Source: Zarea fungicola
Lineage: Eukaryota > Ascomycota > Sordariomycetes > Hypocreales > Cordycipitaceae
Assembly (NCBI GenBank): GCA_900169235.1
Contig: FWCC01000075.1
Location: forward strand, 62,001-126,000
DNA: 64,000 nt
Direction of reading: 5' to 3'
Shown: positions 1 through 11,574 of the stretch, in pieces
Layout of the letters: each line of letters begins with the position of its first letter
Position numbering within the stretch: the stretch's first letter is position 1
Notes under the pieces: model-generated
The model's input: the letters and a program-made list of their open reading frames with translations, nothing else
What the model was told of the DNA's origin: nothing
The model's database searches: none
Program-made: the position numbers and the translations under genes

Positions 1-2853
1 CCGACAGACTATTTCATGACTGTTCATCCAACGGCCAAAGGTACGGTTTAAAGGCCCCGGGCAGCTTGTTTTGTAAGAGATGACTACTAATTCGCAATAA
101 TAGGTGACGGTGTAACTGATGATACCTTTGCTCTGTCCCTTGCCGCTGCCGTCGCAGTGTCCAGAAAGAATGCTCTGTACATTCCCATGGGCTCATACAT
201 TGTCTCGCAACCAATTCTCGTGAGTTTTTCTGCACCCTTATCTTCTCTATCGTTCCTCCCTCTTTTTCACGCGTCGATATTTCTTGGTCAAAAGCACTGA
301 TTAGTTTGTAGTTCCCCCCTGGTTCTGTCATCGTCGGAGAGTGCTGGTCTCAAATTGTAGCCAAAGGAGATGTAAGTCAAGGTTTCGCAACAGAATCCTT
401 CATGCTGCTAAGCTAACGTCTTTGTAGATATTTGGGGACGTCTCCAACCCAATGCCAGTAGTCGTTGTGGGTAACAAGGCTGACACAGGCTCCATGGAAA
501 TCCAGGACTTGTTGGTGACGGTGTCAGGACCGACTGCCGGGGCTATCCTGATGGAGTGGAACATTGCACAAGATGCGCAAGGATCAGCAGCCATGTGGGG
601 TAAGTTGATACTGCTTCTTTGTCAAATTATTGTTGAGCGTCACTGACAGCTAATTAGACGTCCATTTCCGCATCGGCGGCGCCGCGGGATCAAACCTGGA
701 GGCCTCCAACTGTCCAAAATTAACCGGCGCTGTGAATAAAAACTGCAAGGCAGGATCCCTAATGCTTCATATGACTTCAAAATCCTCGGGATATCTAGAA
801 AACGTATGGGCCTGGGTTGCAGACCATGAGCTGGATGGTGGCCCCAGCCAGGTTCAAATCGACATATACGTTGCAAGAGGTAGTAGCAAGCTAAACCATG
901 CTATTTTATTCCTGTGCTAATGTCTTTCTGCAGGAATCTTGATAGAGAGCGGTACAGGCCCTGTTTGGCTGTATGGAACTTCCTCGGAGCATTCTGTCTT
1001 CTATCAGTACATGATACACGAGGCTACCAACGTCGTCATGTCCATGGTATGTTATGTCGAACTGTGCTTCTATTACTTAGACTGATCAATGTCTCAGATA
1101 CAAACAGAAAGCCCGTACTACTTGCCGAACCCCCAAGCCCCAGAACCATTCAAAGAAGTGGCTCGTTTTGGGGGTGACCCAGACTTTTCCGACTGTGCCT
1201 CTTCCAATCCTCACTGCGCAGCAGCCTGGGGCCTTTATATTCTCGGATCTACAAGTATTCATGTCTATGGTGCTGGTTTATATAACTGGTTTCAACAGTA
1301 CACACAGCCTTGTGTTGATTCCCAGGACTGCCAGCAGCGCGTCGTCAACGTCAGAAACAGTGGTCAAGTCTGGCTCTACAACATTTACACAATCGGAACA
1401 GTCGAAATGATCAATCACGAAAATGATAAGCCTATTCTGGCCAAGCCCAATACGAACACTAACATACACCCGTTTACCTCCGTTATCAATGCCTGGCTTC
1501 GTGCTTCAACTGGATAGTTCGTATACGACTGTGCACACAATTGCCATCTGACAGGCGGATACTAACGCATTTCATAGTGGTTCAAGTAGCGAAGACGACG
1601 ACGATGATGATGATGATGCCGATCAGTACGTTAGTCCTGTTCTCTGCGAAGACCTCTACACAAGCCTTGACCAGGTGGAGAGTTCGTATGACCGTATCGA
1701 CGATCGGTGCATGAACAAGTATCTAGCCGAAGTTTTCTCCAAGAACCTCACCAGCAGCAGAGAAAAGTACAACAAAATCATCAACAACGACTATCATTCG
1801 AAATACGAAATCTATCACGACGTTATTAAGGAGCAATCGATTTATCAGATTAAGAAATATATGCTCGACGACAAAGCGGTGGGGTGGTCTTGTGGCAGGT
1901 CGTCGCCAAAGAAGTGCTGCAACGAATGCTCCAATGGCGGTGGCAATTATATGGATCCCGTTTGTTTCAACTTGGCCTGCTTCGGCTCCGATGAGGGATC
2001 ACCAACAAAATGCAGCAGCGGCGAGGACAGAAAGGTGAATTGCCCAACTATCGTTGGTGATTTTCCCGGCGCCTATAACTGGGACCTAGATGATAAGGAC
2101 AAGTTCTTTGATAATCTTGAAAAGAATTACGGTGTTTTGCGGGACTGGGTAGAGTTTATCCGCTATGATGTCCACTACAACTATGGTTGTGTCTGGGGCC
2201 AGACGCAAGAAGATCCCCGCAACATGGCACGGTGCGCGAACGACACCGATGTGTTTTGGACAAACTTCCCGTCACTAAAGAGTGACTTTGACCTCAAGGA
2301 TCCGTCGGATATGATCAAGGCTGCGTACGACAGCGTGACACGTCTGATGGCGGAGACTGAGATTCAAATGAAAGCGGCTGCAGACGGGTTCGGTAGCTAC
2401 GAGGACATTGCCAGCACCCTGATGCTCCCGGCTATGTCCATGAGCTCTGCCGTACAGAACATGGAGGGTGTCGTTAAGATCGCTAACCAGAAGATCGCCC
2501 AGGATCGGGAGGAGGGCATCGCCGCCATCATCACCTCCATCTTCTTCTTCATCCCCTTTATCGGCGAGGCTGCCGCCGCAATTGGCATCGCGGTGCTGCG
2601 TACCATCATTGACCTCGCGGGCGCGTTCGCCGACATTGGTTACTCCATTTATGACAGCGTCAAGCACAAAGACAACCTGCTGGGCAACCTCTTTGGCATG
2701 CTCTTTAACGCGCCGGTCATGGGCGCGGCCTTTAGGCAGATAGGCAGGGAGTGGCGGACGATGAAGCAGGAGAAGATTGATACACTGCCTGAAACCTTCA
2801 TCAACGATGTAAAGAGGACTCGAAAGATGCAGGCCATGTGCAAGTTACATTAG
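1..2853 (+). CDS. GH55 exo-beta-1,3-glucanase (C-terminal half) with a long C-terminal extension; 5' partial
   Basis: Secreted cell-wall glucanase that would hydrolyse beta-1,3-glucan. Exons read by hand: <1-40, 104-219, 312-371, 428-599, 658-879, 934-1046, 1098-1516, 1578-2853; all junctions keep phase. The first visible residues carry AKGDGVTDDT, the start signature of a pectate_lyase_3 beta-helix, followed by family patterns GPTAGAILMEWN, GSAAMW, LENVWAWVADH and QTESPYY. This is the second helix of a GH55 protein; the first lies left of the window. Exon 7 would stop at TAG 1515-1517, but a 61-nt intron (donor GTTCGT at 1517, branch TACTAAC at 1560, acceptor TAG at 1577) splits that codon. 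Splicing continues into an Asp8 linker (GSSSE then D8) and about 410 further residues. That extension has many cysteines (CCNEC) and a hydrophobic stretch around IITSIFFFIPFIGEAAAAIG. I do not recognise a named domain in it. If the weak donor is unused, the enzyme ends at 1517 and the downstream frame is separate. Confidence 0.75.
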
Positions 2854-3343
2854 ACAGCCGTCTTGATTTATAGTTGATTTGTAAGAGAAAGTAAATGAAA
2901 GCATGTCGGAAAGTGGGAATGCACAACCCCTTTATGTGAACAGAAGGAAGAATACAGTAAGAAGTATGGATACAATGGAATAGTGCAACTATGAAGACAG
3001 TATCGAGAAAAGAAACCAGCCCTTTTGTTCTTTAGTCCCGCGCCAGCGATGTATTAAAGCTTCGGAGAGTTGTGAAGTAGAGACCCTCGGGTCGCGAAAA
3101 CATGGGCGTAATGAACGGACTAATTGGTCAAGAGGTACGGTAAAATCGGCAAGCTCGCGCCTTGACATCCGTTGTCTGTCTTTAAGGCGGATATGCTGTA
3201 AATGAGTGATGATCGGTAGCGTATGACTCGTATTAGACGAGCATGCATAATAAGTACATGCTGAGCATTACAAAACCACTTTTTTGCATCGACGGCGGAT
3301 AGCCTTAGCTAGCTGTGTAGAAACATAAGATGCTCTTCGCAGC
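2854..3343. other. intergenic, convergent 3' ends
   Basis: This is the shared 3' flank of the GH55-type gene (+) and the Zn2Cys6 regulator (-). I see no credible open frame, RNA gene or repeat in it. Confidence 0.6.
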
Positions 3344-5274
3344 CTAGGCAAAGATACCCGATACTTCTCGTCCTTCTAATAACTTGAGGTAGGCTCCTAT
3401 CGCGCTTCGGTTTAGCATTGGGTACTTGATGAAGAAAACGGACGTCAGTGAGACTAACCAGCAGCCTTCCATCTCAAATCCATTGTTGCCAGCGTTTGGC
3501 GGAGAGTGGCGAGTGCTTTGACCGAATCGGGCAAACGACTTTCTCGATTTATTCTAATGTATGAGACGCTTGCTTGGTAAATGAGATGTAAACCCCACGG
3601 CGCAGTTCCTTCCAGGTTCTCCGTCACTTTGTGTGCATTTATCGCTGATTCTGTGGCGACTGTTTTTGAGATTTCTGCGACGGTATTTTGCTTCCAATGA
3701 TAATACTCTGGACTTGATGGAATTTCACTCCTCAAAGAAGTATCTGGGTCGTGGAGGGTAATGAGGGCACTAGCGAACAACACTGTTAGTTTTTACACGC
3801 GCAAGTATGTCATCTTCTGTTTTCTGTCGTTACCTGTAGCAGATTCCTATTGCCTCGCAATTTGACGTCTTGACCGACTCAGCAGCTTTGATGAGAGCGC
3901 GAAGAGTGCAGTCTAACCGGACACCTTCCTCATCGTGGAGCGGATGGTCATGGTGTTTGCTGGAGACGTGTCGGAGGACTTGCCCCAGCAGCCATGCAGA
4001 CTGGGCCACCAAGCCGAATTTGCTCATGTGGCTGCTCGAAGGCGAAGTTACCGTGCGGGCATCATCCGGCGGCGTCAGCTACGACGAGATTAGAAATATT
4101 ACTACCCGTGTGGCGGGATCTCACTTACACCAAGGTCCCATGTGGCGTCGTCGGTTGGCAGTAGGTCGTGTGGCTCTGGATCTTCGACGGCGAAACGTCG
4201 TCCCACACAGCCTAGACTTGCGAAACTAATGGCACAGGTGGTTAGTATCGTTTTCCTGTGGGACTAATTTTGGACGCGTTGAATCCATGCGTAGCGTCAC
4301 GACGGTTTTCGTACCGATCCAATATGACAATGGCCCACCAGAGCCTCCGCCTCTCTTCCCACTCAACCCACGTAAACGGCTGGCTCAATGCCGACATGGC
4401 ACCCTTGTTCATACCCAGTGCATACGCATATCGCGCACAAGCACCAATGGACAGGAATGCAGAGGGATATATAGCATGACCAAGCTCATACATGGAAATT
4501 AAGATGCCAGCCTGCAGAACCTGGATGGAGAGAATCCCAGCCATTTCCATTTCCAGATGTAACTGTTTAGCCATATAATACAGGGAGGTCCGCGGGCTGC
4601 TAGGATGCTCAGGCAGCACGCTAGTAACAAGTTTCATGCAAATGAGAAGAAATTGCAGGTCAGGGCGCAAAGAGGGCTGGTGGTTGTCGAGCTCAAAGAA
4701 ACGCTTCTTGGAGATGATGGGAAGCCATACATGAATCGTGTCGAAGAAGTAGAGCGCAAGATTCAAGGTGTCGCCAGCGTCTCCGAGGAGACTACTTACA
4801 TGCGGTGAAATGCGAATAGAGTGCTCTGGGGCCTGGATACGACTGTGTTGCAGAACCCGCGGATCCAAAAAGTACATGGTTGGAAAGTTAAGGGACTGCA
4901 GGCTGTGTCCGGTTTCCTTGACCAGCGAACTAAATTGCCAAGATCCTGATGTACCAGAGGCATCTGGAGACAGTTGTGTATAGTCACACTCCCAATTTTT
5001 CCTAACAAGCCTGTATTAGCGCTATTCAATTAATGCTTGTTTTGCATCTCCCAAGACGGCTGACCACAAGGCCCATTTGAGAAGCCCGTCGCATGCCATG
5101 CATCCAACGCCTTTCATTAAACAGAAGCCATACACTCGGAGAGACTTTGACCCACTTTGTACAGAGAGCACATTTTGGAAGTCCTTTGGTGCATTTCCTC
5201 TTGCGCATCCTGCAGGAGGAGCATGCTTGCTCGGCCTGGGTGACATCGGATCGCGGCGACGTCGACTGCGACAT
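3344..5274 (-). CDS. Zn2Cys6 transcription factor with Fungal_trans domain
   Basis: Predicted nuclear DNA-binding regulator of 503 aa. Exons on the minus strand: 5274-5156, 5001-4315, 4225-4129, 4078-3834, 3769-3459, 3396-3344; total 1512 nt, phase kept throughout. The N-terminus has a complete binuclear cluster once the 154-nt first intron is removed: C18-x2-C21-x6-C28-x6-C35-x2-C38-x6-C45, with the sixth Cys supplied by exon 2 (KNWECDY). The middle is a Fungal_trans (PF04082) region with RRRLWWAIVILDR, then FAVEDP and LLPTDDATWD after the next intron, which has a perfect GATACTAAC branch. The last exon gives the usual short C-terminus (GAYLKLLEGRE). If the final intron were retained the protein would end at 3454 instead. 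Target genes are unknown; the next gene is more than 800 bp away, so no clear regulon is implied. Confidence 0.85.
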
Positions 5275-6135
5275 ATCTCGAGTGGCTGATGTTAGCTGGC
5301 GGGCTGCTACCGGACTATCGGTGCATAGTTACAGAAGAAAAGAGGTGGAAAGTTTGCGGCCGAAAGCTGCGGCAACGGATTTCGCTTCGTCCCTGGTGCT
5401 GACCTGTGAGGTGGCAACAATCCAGAAAGGGAAACTGACAATTGACTAATTTCACCAACGGTCGGCTCCGCGGCCGGAATAGAGGTTTGTTTATTGGCTA
5501 GCTTATAGAGTTAATGCGGGCTTTAAACTTTACCATTTGGGCGTGCCGACTTGCGGCCGAATTTGCGGCCGCTCGAATTAGTCCGCAATGGGGTCGGCTT
5601 AGACACTGCCTCACTCAGGCAATTACAGTTGCCAGAATCAGTTGCCAGGCCAAAGAAGCGGATGGGGCAGATGGGAAGGCATGTTGTACGTTTTTGAGTC
5701 TTTTTCCTTTTTACTAGTTGTATTGACGAAATGTATTGGGGCGTGGGGGGATTTTGTGATCTGTGGTCGCACGCCTCTGGTTTGAATGTCGATGCAGGCT
5801 TCAGATGTATCACCCAGTTTGCGGAAGAGAATGATGTGACAGGAATATGAAAAGAAAGGGAAACTATTGAATTATTCATAAATTATACGGTCCATAATCT
5901 ATTATTGGTAAAAGACTGCCATAAGACTGGTCCGATTTATTGCCAATTTCCAACGTAAAGCTTCCATGTTGGTTTACACCACGATACAGTATTTAACTCT
6001 CAACGTCAACAATCCGCGACTGAACCAGCCTCTTGCAAGTTCAATACAGCCACCACCAAGCTTCCTCGACTTGGTCAGATTGCAGAAGATGACGAAATAG
6101 CTAGCCAGATTAAAATATATATCCATTCTCAAACC
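5275..6135. other. intergenic
   Basis: Upstream region of the Zn2Cys6 gene and 3' flank of the omega-GST gene. It holds several short GC-rich words (for example GCGGCCG near 5350 and 5565) but no gene that I can support. Confidence 0.5.
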
Positions 6136-7435
6136 TTAAACACCAGCTGTTGCTGCTGGAACCTCTTGGTCCAGCGGCATGATATGGGGAAGCGGACCGG
6201 CGGGGGTGATTCCCTTGGGGTTGATTGGAATATGGCTCCTCGTGTAATGGTTCTTGATGTGTAGAAAGCTGGTAGTATCTTTGAACGCAGGGATATTCCA
6301 GTACAGATTTCGTAGCCACTGATGAATTTTCGGATAGCCAGAACGGATGTCGCGAATGTTGCACTTGAAATGTTGGACATAAACGGGCTAAAAGATGTTA
6401 GTCCAGATGGCAGGGGTCGCGGAACACAAAAGACAAACATCAAAGCGTATAAGGGTTACATATCTAGAGAAATTGTTAATGTCATAGTTGCAAGCCAATA
6501 TCTTGACTGAGAAATTACTTACAGTCTGATATCAACTTCAGTCATCTGTTCGCCAAACCAATATGGTCCAGTGGACTGCTGGAAATGATCCTCAACCTTG
6601 TCAAGAGCAGAAAAGAGATTGAAAACGGCGCGATCATACGCTTCTTGAGTACCTGCAACTCCACACTTGTACACGCCATTGTTAATACTCTCGTAATGCC
6701 ACTCGTGGACCTCGTCTATTTGCGCACGGAGCGCTTCCGGGTACAGTACGGCTTGGCGATATTGAGGCTCAATCAGGTCGTCAAACTAGCACCGAGTCAA
6801 TGCCAGATTTCTATTCGATTGTTTTTTTTTTTTGGAGGGATCCTACCACTGTGCCAAACATGCGAAGAATTTCGCTGCTCTCGTTGTTTACAATCGTCTT
6901 TTGAATTTTGTCATACAGCACCGGCACGCTGAACCTGGCTCCGTAGTTGGGCTCGGTCGCATAGTACACTTGTCGCAGGTGAGTAAAGTCTTTGTGAAGC
7001 GGGTCTGGCGTAACATTCTCGGTATCGTCTTCCTTTTCATCGGCAGTCGCAAATCGCCAGCCTATGCATTTGTTAGATGCCGCCTCCTTGCTCCTGTTGG
7101 AAGAAGTGGTTTAGCTGTGCGGGTCGTATGACATACCACCATCCTCGAGGTGCCAATGCACAGCAGTAAACGAAACAATATCCTCTAGCCCTTTCAACTT
7201 TCGCGCAATAAGAATTCTGTGTGCCTATTTATTCGGTCAGTCTGCGATTCCAGTCGGTTTGCCGATTACGTACCCAAGGACAGGCATAGCTGACGTATAA
7301 ATGATACCGTCCCTTTTCCGCTGGAAATTTGGCGCCAGCCTCGCCAGAAATGAATTCGCGAAATGTAGTCTTGGGGCGGTTAAAATCACCCGACTTATCC
7401 GCAAAGGCATCCCAGTTTGAAATCACGCCGTTGGC
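6136..7435 (-). CDS. omega-class glutathione transferase / S-glutathionyl-hydroquinone reductase (Gto/ECM4 type); first exon unresolved
   Basis: Cytosolic glutathione-dependent reductase that removes glutathione from S-glutathionyl-quinone conjugates. Coding exons on the minus strand: 7435-7274, 7224-7137, 7061-6847, 6785-6523, 6463-6439, 6387-6136, about 334 aa. The N-terminal thioredoxin-fold part has YVSYACPW|AHR with the catalytic Cys of the omega/ECM4 group. Further family signatures are FTAVHWH, EDDTENVTPDPLHK, VPVLYDK, NNESSEILRMF, GPYWFGEQMTEVDIRL and RFDPVYVQHFKCN. The fifth coding exon is only 25 nt. The start codon lies in an upstream exon I could not place: an ATG at 7597 is followed by a good donor, but the phase does not fit. 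The tandem neighbour (8319-9063) is another GST. Confidence 0.88.
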
Positions 7436-7597
7436 CTACATTTAAGCAGAAATTTTAGTGTAAGTTGATGATGCGTGACCATATTGTGCTCATTGTTCAA
7501 TAAAGCGGCGCCTTTGAGCTCAGGTTGGTTTGAAGGGCAATTTACCATTGTAGTTCTGTTCTGCTCGGTCGTCGACAGATGGGTATTCCAGTGTCAT

Positions 7598-8318
7598 TTC
7601 GCTGTTTTCACCATGGCAGAGACATGAGTATATACATTAGATTGCTTATTGATCTCAAGGTTAACATTACAAATCAGGTTCATCCCCGCAGGTGAGTTTA
7701 ATGCAGATGAAGATATTGCCCCGTCTTTACTTACATCGCCACCGGCGTCACGCTGAGGCGCAAGCCGGGGTAATTGAGGGAGCAGCTTGTTCTGACCTAT
7801 GAGGAATTACACCGCTATAATTTTGTGGGCGGGCTACGATTTCGGGTTGGCCACCCACTAACTGTCGTGAGTCCGCCTCGACCTATTCATGTGGCCAAAA
7901 GTCCATGGACTCGCCGCGGCAGCCACGGAACAGGCAGTCTGAGAATTACACGGCTGAAACTTGACAAATGAATTGATTTAGACAATTTAGAATGTCACTT
8001 ATGGAGCAGAAACTAAGCGATTATTTCAACTTCTACTCAACTACCAGGTAAAGGCGTAGATCGTGTTGGCGCGATCGTGATGGCTGTAGGTAGTGGCGCA
8101 CAAGGCTGATGGATGGGGTGGTCGGCCGGCAATTGCCTTTAGTTAAAAAAATCGTCGTACTTTACAAATTGCAGAAAATCAAGTTATACGAGCATTATTA
8201 GAAGGAATGAAGTATATGTCAAATTCATCTGTTGATTGTCACGGCTGCAGTCGCCTGCGCGCTGCAGCTACTTGTACAATACATGATTGACTATTCCACC
8301 TCGACACATGCTGCCAAA
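7598..8318. other. intergenic between two GST genes
   Basis: Promoter side of the omega-type GST and 3' flank of the phi-type GST, both on the minus strand. No additional coding region is supported. Confidence 0.5.
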
Positions 8319-9063
8319 CTAGGCAACCTGGGCCCAGCTCTCTCGCTTCTCGAGACTATTGAACCATTTTTCGACATTTGCATACTTTTCAAACGTGCTC
8401 TTGAACCCCAAGTCCCGAGCTAGTTTACCATACGGGAGGTGGAAAAGGTCCGCGAGCGACACCTCATTTCCACCGAGATACTTTTGCTTGCTCAGAATGC
8501 CGTCGTAGACTGCAAGCGTCTTGTCTAGCTGCTCAGAGTACTGCTCTACAAGCTTCTCATCCGTGGTGCCTCCAAGATAACTGGCTGCAGGTCAGAGGCA
8601 AGTCCGTTTTGGTGCTGTGTAAAACTTACGGCTTGAACATCTTTTCCGTGGCGATTCCCTCCGCCGGGCCGTTGAAATAGTTTTGTTCAATGGAACAAGC
8701 CTGTTAGAAGGTAGCTTGGTTAAAAAAGCCCTCGAACCCGAAACCGGTATTCTTCTTCCTTACCTGCTCAAACAGACCAAAGGCTTTCACCTCGTCTTCG
8801 GCGGGAACGAGCTTCGTGCCTTGACCGGCATACTTCTTTGCAATGTATTTGCAAATAGCTCTGCTCTCATACACAAAGTAGCCATCATCCTCAAGAACGG
8901 GGACTTTGCCAAATGGCTGGCGAGCGAGATAGGCGGGCTGCTTGTTCTCGGCCGTGGCGAAGTCGATGGGGACTAGCTCGTACGAGACGTTCTTCTCCAG
9001 AAGGGTCGTCAGAACGCGCTTGGTGCAGGTAGAACCGGCCACGCCATGAACCTTGATAGCCAT
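8319..9063 (-). CDS. glutathione S-transferase (phi/theta-like), 210 aa
   Basis: Cytosolic detoxification enzyme conjugating glutathione to electrophiles. Exons on the minus strand: 9063-8764, 8700-8630, 8580-8319 (633 nt). Start ATG at 9063 opens MAIKVHGVAGSTCTKRVL, where the S-T-C of the first loop is the usual GSH-activating position in phi/theta GSTs. The GST_N fold continues with QPFGKVPVLEDDGYFVYESRAICKYI (glutaredoxin-like VPVLEDD and E-S-R-A-I), and GST_C carries KYLGGNEVSLADL and ANVEKWFNSLEKRESW. Length is typical. It lies 0.9 kb upstream of the omega-class GST on the same strand, so the two form a detoxification pair of different classes rather than a recent duplication. Confidence 0.9.
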
Positions 9064-10014
9064 TTTGAGGGTAGTTTTAGATATGCGCTTGATAGAGTAT
9101 TGATTTTTCTTTGTATATCCGTTGGTAACTGCGTGGTGAATTGCTGTCTCATGTCGGACAACAGACCGAGTATTTATACAGCGATTACTAGTCCACCATA
9201 AGGTCTGTCATACGGATGAGAAATTGAATCCCTACGAATCGATTACAAATTGAAATATGTTCTATCTACTGCAGTGATGTGTGGACGATGATCATGCTGT
9301 TGCACCTTGCCATCAACGATGATTCCTGGTGCTATGTTGTGCTGAATCTTCGGTTAGTTTCGCCCAGTATTCCACCCATCGCCCGCACTCTCGGCCGCAT
9401 GTTCGGCCGCAGCGTATTAGTTAAAGATTGCTCGCAAAAACAGCGCTTTAGCTGGGGCTTATCACTACGCCGATCGGAATCTGTTTTAATAAATCGCATT
9501 TATCCATCGGGAGGATTGCGTACGCTATCAGGCTTGACAACATTCACGCACGTTATATAGACTAGCAGAACAGCAGCTGCAAACGGTTGTAGATGTGATG
9601 ATTTTAGTGAAGATTTAAATCTAATTTTACTGCCTGATGTGACTGATCCTTGATCTGTGGTGCCCAAGGGTGCCATTGAAGTCTGCAGATGCAGTGGCTT
9701 GGTTCTCCACTTACACGAATGATGGCTTGAACGAATTGTTGTTTTTATTTCGGCGTATCGCGGAGAGCCACTATAACAGCGCTAGGATATTGATTTATCA
9801 CGCTTTATAATACAAGCAAGAACGACGCGCTAAATGACTAATATTGAGGCTTTACCTACCCTATTGGCCGTTGGAACCATGCGGCAATGTATAAGCACGC
9901 GTGGGAGAGGCTAGGAACATCGAAAACAAGAGTTACATCGCAGTTTCGAGGCAATTGTGCTTCAAGTCATTACATTTGGTGGAAAAGTCGACACAACATC
10001 ATAGCTGCGCAACC
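9064..10014. other. divergent intergenic region
   Basis: Shared upstream region of the GST (-) and hemerythrin-type (+) genes. TATTTATA at 9171-9178 sits about 110 bp upstream of the GST start. No gene is supported. Confidence 0.45.
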
Positions 10015-10630
10015 ATGGCAGCCGACGAAAGCACCACTGGTGCATCTCACAATGGCGGCGAGGAGCTACCTCCACTCTCAAAGGCAGATTACCGGCTGTA
10101 CAACAATCTTGCCGAAAGAATGGACTACGTTGTAATTTACTGCCCTTAAACTCCAACTTGATGCAACTGGTATGCACACAGGCTAATTAGTATTGAAGCA
10201 TACACATTTTCGTCATACGTGGACCTTTTTGTGGGAAACAGTTGCATCGGAGAAGCGCCTGTCTGAGATGGAGCTCTCTGTGTTCATACAGACAGGGATC
10301 GACTTGGCTCGCCAACTGACAGGGCACCATCGCACCGAGGAGCGCCTCGTGTTCCCCATTCTAGGCAAGAAAATGGTTGAATTCCGACCAGACGAGGGTC
10401 CTCTATTGGGACAGCATGAGAAGATTCACGAGGGGATTGAAGTTTTTGAGACCTACCTGCGTCAGTGTCAGAATGGCAAAGTAACCTTTGAGCCATCGGC
10501 ATTGCGAGAACGTATGGAGAGTTGGGGTGAGGTGCTTTGGACCCATCTCGACCAAGAGGTGGCGACGCTTGCGGCAGAGAATATGAGAAAGTACTGGAGC
10601 ATAGATGAGATACGCGCGATGCCTTGGTAG
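10015..10630 (+). CDS. hemerythrin HHE-domain protein, 182 aa
   Basis: Four-helix-bundle protein expected to bind a di-iron centre; hemerythrin-like proteins act in oxygen, iron or nitrosative-stress handling, and the exact role here is unknown. Exons 10015-10131 and 10199-10630. The intron (GTAATT donor, AAG acceptor) restores MDYVHTHFRHTW. Candidate iron ligands are H42/H45 in HTHFRH, H82/H83 and E86 in GHHRTEE, H112 and H116 in GQHEKIH, and H155 and E159 in WTHLDQE, in the order and spacing expected for PF01814. No signal peptide or membrane segment is visible, so it is probably cytosolic. The ATG at 10015 is in good context (aaccATGgc). The acceptor choice is the least certain part of the model. 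Confidence 0.85.
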
Positions 10631-11574
10631 TGGGTTGGGGTTTCGTCTTGTACAAAAGCCATGTGCTGCGTAACCTATATCATTGAAGCCGAAACTGTCG
10701 CTGGCGGGGCCGTTTCAATTGGATGGGGCGGGTAAATAAATTGTATAAATGAACAAACGAATGGAAATCATCCGTGCGGAACTTTTTCTCTTCCTGGATC
10801 AGCGTAGATCCAACAATAGGCGCAGGATTTAGCATGGTGATAAGTAACTGGCTGTCAGACCTTGGCGAAGGAGCGAAAACCATTGCGTCCAGTTAACTAA
10901 CACCCGCGTCGTTTCTTTTCGCTCGCCCCCTAATTGGGGTGGCCAATACATCCCAAACCGGCACTGGGCAGCTTCAGGTTTGAGCGGCCCCCTATTCTAA
11001 TTTCCAGTTAAATGCACGGGCCAGGCAAGCAGGCTCTGTATAGACCTCTACAGCACCCTTACTGGTACTTGACGATACTCGACGGACCAGTATGTCTGGA
11101 GTAGTTAGCCTGCCTAATAAGTCCAATTGAATAGTGGCTTTTCCAGGTGGCTGGCTTGAAGACTTTTTGGCTGATGTAGCTACCGGCTAGTCGCTCCGTG
11201 GCTGGCGAAGTGAACGGCTGGCTAATTAGAACTGAACTTCTGCCAAATGTCTCAACTGCGCCACTGCCTTTAAAACAGTGATTTGAGGTCGGCACAGCAT
11301 TCAGTCGAGATTCCCCATTCGCTGTGCTCTGCGACGAATGGCCACTGCTGATAACGGACGAAGCCTTGTCTGCGGGCCGAGGCTTGAACTGGCAATTCTC
11401 CGAGGGAGAACTTTTGTCAGCCACTAGTTATGCGGGAGCCGATTCCTCTCAACTCTCCCGCGTCATCCCCGCCCATCATCCCCGCCCCGCCACTACAACA
11501 ATGGGGGCCAAGCAGTTCTCCTTTCATCAGTCCAGACATGAGTTTGCAAGACAAGCGTAATCTTTTGGGCAGAC
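10631..11574. other. intergenic
   Basis: 3' flank of the hemerythrin-type gene and promoter of the MFS gene. Small open frames occur on both strands (for example 11059-11424 minus), but they lack an ATG in context, splice structure or family resemblance. Confidence 0.5.
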
